Shown: piece by piece, positions 56,464 to 64,000 of the stretch
Layout of the letters: each line of letters starts with the position of its first letter
How positions within the stretch are numbered: position 1 is the stretch's first letter
Assembly (NCBI GenBank): GCA_031412915.1
Contig: JANODX010000045.1
Span: forward strand, 1 to 64,000
Source: JAGNNV01 sp031412915
Lineage (GTDB): Bacteria > Acidobacteriota > Vicinamibacteria > Fen-336 > JAGNNV01
Length of the DNA: 64,000 nucleotides
Reading direction: 5' to 3'
Notes under the pieces: generated by a model
What the model was told of the DNA's origin: nothing
The model's database searches: none
Seen by the model: only the letters and a program-made list of their open reading frames with translations
Program-made: the position numbers and the translations under genes

Positions 56464-56843
56464 CGATCCTCCCTCCGGTACTTCAAGGGTTACTAGGGGT
56501 ATTCGTTGTTGGACCCTAGAACGAGCACAGTGTATCCGTACTGTGTACGCCGGTCAAAAGGTCTTTTCTTATGACCGTTTGCGGAACAAGACTGCGGCGG
56601 CATTGGGCAGGTTGTCCTGGAGAGGTCCCCGCAGCAGGGCGTAGAGCGCGCACATGGAAGCGCGACCCGAGGGAGGAGCGCCTGCAGTTTCACCACCGCT
56701 TGCCGTGCTGCTTTGCCGGTGCTAGGACCGTCTCTGCGTAGGGGACTTCTGCCAGCAACCTGCCTCCGACTCCCACGGCCGTCCATCCAAGCGGCGACGG
56801 CGCGGATCGCCACGCTGGCCGACCCTACCTTTATACTGACCCG
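56464..56843. other. 380-bp divergent regulatory region
   Basis: The region lies between rhs (minus) and the paralog pair (plus). No gene is supported. It holds the rhs promoter (56529-56557) and a TATACT box at 56832-56837 close to the rightward gene. Confidence 0.5.
56529..56557 (-). promoter_or_regulatory. Sigma-70-type promoter of the rhs gene
   Basis: On the minus strand TTGACC (-35) and TACACT (-10) are separated by exactly 17 bp. The predicted start of transcription is near 56522, giving a leader of about 58 nt before the rhs ATG. Confidence 0.6.
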
Positions 56844-57527
56844 GTGATCCTCATGAGACTGATCGTTCTCCTCGGTTCGGCGCTGGCCCTTGCGGTCTTG
56901 GCCCCCGCGGACGCAGCGGCTCAGACCCCGCAGGCCCCGACCCCTCGCCAGACTCAAGCCGACGACTACACCCGCTACGAGCTTCTGGATCCTTCCTCCG
57001 CGAGCTTCCGGATCCTCTACGAAGTCACCGCCACGACGCCCGGCGCCACCCACTTCTGGAATCCGATCCGCAAAGGCAGCATCGCCAGCAACGAAAGCGT
57101 CTCGGATCCGACGAACGGCAAGCCGCTCAAGTTCACGGAAGTTCCGGGCGCCGAGGCCCGGGCGAACGGCTTTGGAGAAGCCGAGCTCGACACGCGCTAT
57201 CTGCAGATCGAGTTGCCCCGTCCGGTTCCCAAGGATGGCGAGGTCCGGCTTCTGATCGACAAGACCTACAAGGACGCGAAGAGCTACTTCGTCGAACCGG
57301 CCACGGGCTTCATCGTGTTCTCGCGATCGCTCGGGATTAAGCGAAACTCCGTGGTTCTGCCCGAGGGCTACGACGTGGTCGCCTGCAACTACCCCTCGCA
57401 GGTCTTCGCCGAGCTGGTCCCCGCGGGTGCTCCGGGGCAAACCGCCGGAACCCGCCTTCGTATGAGCTTCATGAACATCGGTCCGGACGCGGTCTCGTAC
57501 CTCGTGAAGGCGCGGAGAGCAAAGTGA
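56844..57527 (+). CDS. Secreted protein of unknown function, paralog 1
   Basis: The product has 227 residues from GTG at 56844 (an ATG lies 3 codons later). It has a signal peptide (about 1-27) and then a beta-rich domain with 'SFRILYEVTATTPGATHFWN', 'YLQIELPRPVPKDGEVRLLI' and 'GFIVFSRSLGIKRNSVVLPEGYDVV'. It resembles the next protein in length and in the 'F.R..G..RN.V.LP.GY' block. A TATACT box only 7 nt upstream could mean leaderless transcription. GTGA overlap with the next gene. Confidence 0.75.
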   Translation: MILMRLIVLLGSALALAVLAPADAAAQTPQAPTPRQTQADDYTRYELLDPSSASFRILYEVTATTPGATHFWNPIRKGSIASNESVSDPTNGKPLKFTEVPGAEARANGFGEAELDTRYLQIELPRPVPKDGEVRLLIDKTYKDAKSYFVEPATGFIVFSRSLGIKRNSVVLPEGYDVVACNYPSQVFAELVPAGAPGQTAGTRLRMSFMNIGPDAVSYLVKARRAK

Positions 57528-58165
57528 ATCCCATCCACCTCGCCGGCCTTCTCCTTGCGGCCCAGGCCGCGACCACGGCTCCTGTCCGGCCGGGATCCGA
57601 TCCCGCGTTCTCCGAACGCGCGCACCAGGATCGGGAGATCGTCTATTTCCTGAAGCCTCCCGAGACTCACTCCTTCGATCTCTACCACGACGTCACCATC
57701 TCCGACGTCGGGGAGACCTCCTACATCAACGTGGTCCGGGCCGGCAGCAAGGTCTCCAATCCAAGTGCGACCTGCCTCGACACCGGCGAAGCGCTCAAGG
57801 TGGAGACCTTGCGCGGCGACGAGATCACCAGGGCGAAGATCGACATCGGTGAGCCGGTGAAGGCGGACAGCGAAGCCGCGGTGGTCCGGTTCCCCGCCGT
57901 GGCCAAGGGCACGACCACCCGGATCCGGATTCGCGAAACCTACACCGATCCCGCGCGCTACTTTTTGGAAGGTGACGTCCTCATCTGGGATCGGTCGTTC
58001 GGCCGGCCTCAGAACGCGGTGATCCTGCCCGCGGGCTACGCCCTCCTCCGTTCCGCGTTCCCCGCCCAGATCTCCCTGACCGACGACGATCGGATTCGCC
58101 TCGACTTCGTGAACCCGCGGAACGACGAGGTGCGGGCGCTCATCCACGCCCGGAAACGGCCGTGA
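57524..58165 (+). CDS. Secreted protein of unknown function, paralog 2
   Basis: The product has 213 residues starting at a GTG that overlaps the previous stop. The N-terminus is a possible signal peptide of about 20 residues. The shared pattern includes 'FDLYHDVTISDVGETSYINV', 'TTRIRIRETYTDPARYFLE' and 'FGRPQNAVILPAGYALL'. Paralogy with the preceding gene implies tandem duplication. Its TGA overlaps the glgC GTG, so all three are coupled. Confidence 0.75.
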   Translation: MNPIHLAGLLLAAQAATTAPVRPGSDPAFSERAHQDREIVYFLKPPETHSFDLYHDVTISDVGETSYINVVRAGSKVSNPSATCLDTGEALKVETLRGDEITRAKIDIGEPVKADSEAAVVRFPAVAKGTTTRIRIRETYTDPARYFLEGDVLIWDRSFGRPQNAVILPAGYALLRSAFPAQISLTDDDRIRLDFVNPRNDEVRALIHARKRP

Positions 58166-59406
58166 AGGAGGTCCTCGCCGTCATCCTGGGGGGTGGTCGT
58201 GGGACCCGGCTCTTCCCCCTCACCGCTCACCGCTCGAAGCCCGCCGTCCCCATCGGGGGCAAGTACCGGCTGATCGACATACCGATCTCGAATTGCCTCA
58301 ACTCCCACATGCGCCGGATCATCGTCCTCACCCAGTATCTTTCCGAGAGTCTGAACAAGCACATCGCCCAGACCTACCGCTTCGATCCTTTCACCGACGC
58401 CTTCGTGTCGGTGGTGGCGGCCGAGCAGACCGAAGACGAACAGCAGTGGTTCCTGGGCACAGCCGACGCGGTGCGCCGGGCCAACCGGCATATCCGCCAT
58501 CACGATTTCGACGATGTCCTCATCCTCTCCGGCGACCAGCTCTACCAGATGGATTACCGGAAGATGCGGGAGACCCATGTCACCGCGGCCGCCGATATCA
58601 CGGTCGCGGTCACACCGGTCGATGAGGCCGCGGCCCCCGGTTTCGGGATTCTGAAGGTCGACACCACGGGACGGATCGTCCACTTCCATGAGAAGCCCCG
58701 GCCCGACGAGCTCGCGGATCTCAAGTCCGAAATCCCCGGGGGAGGGGAGGGCTACCTCGCTTCCATGGGCATCTACATCTTCAAGCGCGGGGCGCTCGAG
58801 CAGACTCTGTCCCTCGACGCCTCGCTGGACTTCGGGAAGCACATCATTCCTGGCTCCATCGCGAACCTCAAGGTGCAGTCGCACATTCACCAGGGCTACT
58901 GGGAGGACGTGGGCACCATACGCTCGTACTACGAGGCGAACCTGGCTCTGTGCCAGCCCGTGCCTCCCTTCGATTTCTACGACGTGCAGACGCCGGTGCA
59001 CACCCACGCCCGCGCCCTCGCCGCCACCAAGATCGAGGCCGCGAAGATGAAGAACGCCCTGGTTTCGGAGGGGTCCATCATCGTCGACGCCGAACTCGAC
59101 CGCGCGCTGATCGGGATCAGAAGCCGGATCGGTCGGGGCTGCGTGATTCGAAACAGCCTTGTCCTGGGCGCCGACTTCTATGAAAAGAACACACCGGATC
59201 CGGAAAGCGGCTTGCCCGCCATCGGCATCGGAGACAACAGCGTGATCGAGAATGCCATCATCGACAAGAACGCCCGGGTGGGAGCGAACGTCCGCCTCAC
59301 CAACGAAGCGAAAACCGAACAGGCGGACGGACCCTGCTGGTACATCCGCGACAGCATCGTGATCGTGCCCAAGGACACGGTCGTTCCGGAAGGAACGGTG
59401 GTGTAG
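58162..59406 (+). CDS. glgC: Glucose-1-phosphate adenylyltransferase
   Basis: The product has 414 residues, starting at a GTG (GTGA overlap). It makes ADP-glucose from glucose-1-phosphate and ATP for glycogen synthesis. 'ILGGGRGTRLFPLTAHRSKPAVPIGG' type N-terminus, 'LSGDQLYQMDY', 'GSIANLKVQSHIHQGYWEDVGT' and the left-handed beta-helix C-terminus ('IENAIIDKNARVGANVRL') are all present. Its fusion into an operon with two secreted proteins is unusual. Confidence 0.96.
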   Translation: MKEVLAVILGGGRGTRLFPLTAHRSKPAVPIGGKYRLIDIPISNCLNSHMRRIIVLTQYLSESLNKHIAQTYRFDPFTDAFVSVVAAEQTEDEQQWFLGTADAVRRANRHIRHHDFDDVLILSGDQLYQMDYRKMRETHVTAAADITVAVTPVDEAAAPGFGILKVDTTGRIVHFHEKPRPDELADLKSEIPGGGEGYLASMGIYIFKRGALEQTLSLDASLDFGKHIIPGSIANLKVQSHIHQGYWEDVGTIRSYYEANLALCQPVPPFDFYDVQTPVHTHARALAATKIEAAKMKNALVSEGSIIVDAELDRALIGIRSRIGRGCVIRNSLVLGADFYEKNTPDPESGLPAIGIGDNSVIENAIIDKNARVGANVRLTNEAKTEQADGPCWYIRDSIVIVPKDTVVPEGTVV

Positions 59407-59448
59407 GAAGGGGCCCGGGGGAGTCCCGGAGCCTGCCCGCGCGGAGCT

Positions 59449-59536
59449 TGCTTGCGCTGACCTTTGTCGAGCGCTTGCACTGAGCCTGTCAAGCGCCTGC
59501 GCTGAGCCTGTCGAGCGCCTGCGCTGAGCCTGTCGA
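59449..59536. repeat. 22-bp tandem repeat (four units, first degenerate)
   Basis: Units begin at 59449, 59471, 59493 and 59515. The last two are identical and contain TGAGCCTGTCGA. This core recurs in the palindromes at 60475-60527 and 63341-63455. It lies in the 215-bp gap between glgC and sdhC. Confidence 0.85.
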
Positions 59537-59621
59537 AGCGTCTAGAATCTCTCTGCTGCTCCGGCGTTCGTCCGATTCGACTGTTCCCCGCTTCCACCTC
59601 TGGAATCCAAAAGAAACAACG

Positions 59622-60296
59622 ATGACCGCCGTCGCCCAAACCCTGAGCTCCCCCGGCCTTCTGGCCACGACCATCGCGAAGAAGGTGGTCATGGCGCTCA
59701 CCGGCATCGCCCTCACCGGTTTCGTACTCGCGCATATGAGCGGAAACCTGCTCCTCTACCTGGGCCGAGACGCCATCAATGCCTACGCTGAGTTGCTCCA
59801 GTCGAAGCCGCCCCTGGTATGGTCGGCGCGCGCCTTTCTCCTCGCCTGCGTCGGCCTTCACATCTGGGCGGCCACGTCCCTCACCCTGACGAACCTTGCG
59901 GCGCGGCCCGTGGGATATCGAAAGAACGCCTACGAAACTTCCACCTACGCCTCGCGGACCATGGTCTGGGGCGGCCCGATCCTCCTCATCTTCATCGTGT
60001 ATCACCTGCTGCACCTCACCGTCGGTTCGGCTCATCCCGACTTCGTGCGCGGCGACGTCTACCACAATCTGGTCACGGGCTTTAGGAATCCTCTGGTGGC
60101 GTTCTTCTACGTCCTCTCCATGGGAGCCCTGTCCCTGCACCTCTTCCACGGGGTCGCCAGCATGCTGCAGACCCTCGGCCTCTCGCACCCGCGATACAAC
60201 GGTCTGCGCACGATCATCGGCGCAGCCTACGCGGCGTTGGTCACGGTCGGCAATCTCTCTTTCCCCCTCTCAGTCTTCTTCGGTCTGGTCCGATGA
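59622..60296 (+). CDS. sdhC: Succinate dehydrogenase cytochrome b558 subunit
   Basis: The product has 224 residues with five TM helices and the conserved His residues for two haems b ('FVLAHMSGNLLLYLG', 'CVGLHIWAATSL', 'VYHLLHLTVGS', 'SLHLFHGVASM'). This single large anchor subunit is typical of the menaquinone-linked SQR type (Bacteroidetes, Bacillus, Acidobacteria). Its stop overlaps the ATG of a 119-codon insertion-derived frame. Confidence 0.95.
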   Translation: MTAVAQTLSSPGLLATTIAKKVVMALTGIALTGFVLAHMSGNLLLYLGRDAINAYAELLQSKPPLVWSARAFLLACVGLHIWAATSLTLTNLAARPVGYRKNAYETSTYASRTMVWGGPILLIFIVYHLLHLTVGSAHPDFVRGDVYHNLVTGFRNPLVAFFYVLSMGALSLHLFHGVASMLQTLGLSHPRYNGLRTIIGAAYAALVTVGNLSFPLSVFFGLVR

Positions 60297-60648
60297 AACT
60301 CGTTTCCCAGTCACCCACAGTCCCGCCCGATAAGAGCGCCGACCGATTCACTCGGGCGGCGCGACCGGGGGCCTTCTGGATAACTTCGCTCTCGCGAACT
60401 CCTCCAGGACAAAGTCGCTGCGCTGCTGAGAAACACGTTCGAGAACCGCCCGGTCCAGGCGCTTCTGGTGAAACGGTGGCTGAGCTTGTCGAAGCCACTG
60501 GCGGTCCCTTCGACAGGCTCAGGGACCGTTGGGCCGCGTTTCTTCCAACAGTCATGGACGTAGTCCGTGAACCGCCTCGTTTGCGGGGGGCTAAGCACCG
60601 CATCCCGTTTCCCACTGCGGCCCCCCAGCTCACGATGGGTCCTGTCCG

Positions 60649-60652
<4 letters not shown>
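60293..60652 (+). CDS. 119-codon insertion-derived frame linking sdhC and sdhA
   Basis: ATG at 60293 overlaps the sdhC stop (ATGA) and its own TGA at 60650 overlaps the sdhA ATG (ATGA). The first residues (MKLVSQ) copy the sdhA start (MKLVSH). The rest is Arg/Pro-rich and not protein-like. It may be read only to keep the ribosome coupled from sdhC to sdhA. Confidence 0.35.
60475..60527. repeat. REP-like pair of palindromes
   Basis: GGTGGCT...AGCCACt and GGTCCCT...AGGGACC, 7-bp stems with 11-nt loops GAGCTTGTCGA and TCGACAGGCTC. The stems differ from each other but each remains self-complementary. The loops belong to one family. Confidence 0.8.
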
Positions 60653-62555
<1,903 letters not shown>

Positions 62556-62559
<4 letters not shown>

Positions 62560-63326
62560 AGCTCAAGCTCAACGTCTGGCGACAGAGGAACGGCGCGGCG
62601 GTGGGAGGCTTCGTGACCTACCACGCGAACGAGGTGTCGAAAGACATGTCGTTTCTCGAGATGCTCGACGTACTCAACGAAGAACTTGTGGGAAAGGGCC
62701 AGGACCCGATCGCCTTCGACCACGACTGTCGCGAAGGCATCTGCGGGTCGTGCAGCATGGTGATCAACGGACGCCCGCATGGGCCGCAGAAGAACACCAC
62801 GGCCTGCCAGCTCCACATGCGCCAGTTCAAGGATGGCGCCGAGATCACGGTCGAACCGTGGCGGGCCAAGGCGTTCCCGGTCATCAAGGACCTGGCGGTC
62901 GACCGCGGGGCCTTCGACCGGATCATCCAGGCCGGAGGCTTCGTGTCCGTGGCCACCGGCAACGCGCCCGACGGCAACGCCATCCTGATCGCCAAACCCA
63001 GCGTGGATCGGGCCTTCGACGCGGCCGCGTGCATTGGCTGCGGCGCGTGTGTCGCCGCCTGCCCCAATGCTTCCGCCATGCTCTTCACCTCCGCCAAAAT
63101 CGCGCACCTGGCCCTGCTTCCCCAGGGGCAGCCCGAGCGAATGGAGCGCGTGCGCAACATGGTCGCGGCCATGGACGCCGAGGATTTCGGCGCCTGCTCC
63201 AATCACGGCGAGTGCGAAGCGGCCTGCCCGAAGGGGATTTCGCTCGAGAACATCGCGCTCATGAACCGCGACTTCGTGAAAGCGACGCTTGGAAAGCGGC
63301 CGGAGCGTGCGGCCTCCGGCGACTGA
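62556..63326 (+). CDS. sdhB: Succinate dehydrogenase iron-sulfur subunit
   Basis: The product has 256 residues, with a GTG start overlapping the sdhA stop. The [2Fe-2S] ligands are C58, C63, C66 and C84 ('DCREGICGSCSM', 'TTACQ'). Further clusters are bound by 'CIGCGACVAACPNAS' and 'CSNHGECEAACPKGI'. It transfers electrons from FAD to the quinone site in SdhC. Confidence 0.97.
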
Positions 63327-63340
63327 GAAGAGCGTCGGCG

Positions 63341-63455
63341 GATGGCTGAGCGTGTCGAAGCCACCGTCGGCGGGTGGCTGAGCTTGTCGAAGCCACCGTC
63401 GGTGGGTGGCTGAGCTTGTCGAAGCCACCGCCGGCACCTTCGACAGGCTCAGGGT
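63341..63455. repeat. REP-like array: three 32-bp units plus one half unit
   Basis: The 25-bp palindrome GGTGGCTGAGC...AGCCACC starts at 63341, 63373 and 63405, an exact 32-bp period. A related inverted core (ACCTTCGACAGGCTCAGG) follows at 63436-63455. It occupies the gap after sdhB. Confidence 0.85.
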
Positions 63456-63481
63456 CCGGAGCGGGCGCCCGGGACACGCTG

Positions 63482-64000
63482 ATGGGTGCCCTTTCCCGCA
63501 GGGTTCCAACACCGGCATGGCGCGCGCTGGTCTACGCGCTGCTGCTCGCCAGCTTCGCGGCACCGGTGAGCCTGGACCCGGGGTCGCGTACCTTCGCGCC
63601 GGGACCGGACACCCGGCTGTATCTGTGGACGCTTGGCTGGGACCTCCATGCGTTGAAGACGGATCCTCTGCACATCTTCGACGCGAACATCTTCTATCCC
63701 GAAAAGCAGACCCTCGCCTACTCGGAGCATTTGATTGGCGCCGCGTTGCTGGCCTTCCCGCTGTCGCTCTTCACTTCCAATCTCGATCTGCTTCTGAACT
63801 TCGTTCTGCTCCTGGCCACGCTCCTCACCGCTTTCGGGTGCGACCAGTTGGCCAGGGCGTGCGGGGCGTCGGCTCGGGGCGCCCTGTTCGCGGGCATCGT
63901 GGGAGGGTTCGCCGGTCCAAAACTTGCGCGGCTCACCCAGGCCCATCTCGCGACCCTGCATTTCGTTCCCTGGGCGCTCGCCTTCGCCATCAGTTATCTG
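63482..64000 (+). CDS. Polytopic membrane protein, truncated by the window edge
   Basis: At least 173 residues from the ATG at 63482, with no stop before the end. A signal-anchor-like helix (about 11-28) is followed by 'FAPGPDTRLYLWTLGWDLHA' and 'LHIFDANIFYPEKQTLAYSE', then alternating hydrophobic helices. The pattern resembles GT-C-fold membrane glycosyltransferases or YfhO-like proteins, in which an early acidic loop binds the lipid-linked donor. The partial length prevents a firm call. Confidence 0.65.
   Translation, partial: MGALSRRVPTPAWRALVYALLLASFAAPVSLDPGSRTFAPGPDTRLYLWTLGWDLHALKTDPLHIFDANIFYPEKQTLAYSEHLIGAALLAFPLSLFTSNLDLLLNFVLLLATLLTAFGCDQLARACGASARGALFAGIVGGFAGPKLARLTQAHLATLHFVPWALAFAISYL

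Noticed and set aside
56529..56557. Operator read of the CACAGT...ACTGTG inverted repeat near the rhs promoter
   Set aside because: The 6-bp arms overlap the -10 box and may be fortuitous. No regulator gene is adjacent.
63341..63455. CRISPR array (exact 32-bp period)
   Set aside because: The spacers are only 7 bp and nearly identical, the repeat is itself a palindrome, and no cas gene is present.

Overview
The window is high-GC DNA of a Gram-negative bacterium, with lipoproteins, Sec-exported proteins and many GTG/TTG starts. It most resembles a member of the Acidobacteriota or a similar deep lineage. That placement is inferred from the di-haem b558-type SdhC with its matching SdhA/SdhB, the large TPR protein attached to the ffh-rpsP-rimM-trmD-rplS-rnhB block, and DUF11/peptidase C25 giant proteins. 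No rRNA or tRNA gene was recognised.

Layout. 0-6.6 kb (+): two DUF2157/DUF4401-type membrane proteins coupled to a membrane-anchored PQQ sugar dehydrogenase with a C-terminal cytochrome c, then an SDR oxidoreductase and a malic enzyme. 6.6-22.3 kb (-): a lipoprotein fusing a GH3 (NagZ-type) domain to a serine beta-lactamase domain, a HEAT-like protein, a 3231-residue secreted protein (DUF11 modules, six YNGTF modules, C-terminal gingipain-type C25 peptidase), a ThiE/TenI protein, a secreted His/Cys-rich protein and a small membrane protein. 22.4-31.8 kb (-): the translation/SRP block ffh-rpsP-rimM-trmD-rplS-rnhB plus a TPR protein, preceded by an arginase-family enzyme, a secreted coiled-coil protein and a zinc-ribbon-like protein. 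31.8-41.3 kb: housekeeping genes (HI0933-type flavoprotein, DEAD-box helicase, LysM protein, GlsB-like protein, AIM24 protein, cyclophilin, MFS transporter, Ser/Thr kinase, EI24/CysZ-type membrane protein).

41.3-56.5 kb is an accessory island. On the minus strand it carries a full-length exported Rhs/SpvB protein (2064 aa) whose stop overlaps the GTG of a predicted lipoprotein, which is the candidate immunity gene. Downstream are two start-less orphan Rhs tips that share an identical 29-bp junction, each followed by a small candidate immunity gene. Also present are DUF4160/DUF2442 and DUF104/VapC modules in various states of decay, an IS91-type element with its own tyrosine recombinase, and two families of repeated palindromes. 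The arrangement looks like a main rhs gene with a reservoir of silent C-terminal tips, disturbed by IS91-type rolling-circle transposition.

56.8-64 kb (+): two tandem paralogous secreted proteins coupled to glgC, then sdhCAB. A 356-bp insertion between sdhC and sdhA has duplicated the sdhA start region and preserves ATGA translational coupling through a 119-codon open frame. REP-like palindromes with a conserved loop flank these operons. A truncated polytopic membrane protein runs off the right edge.
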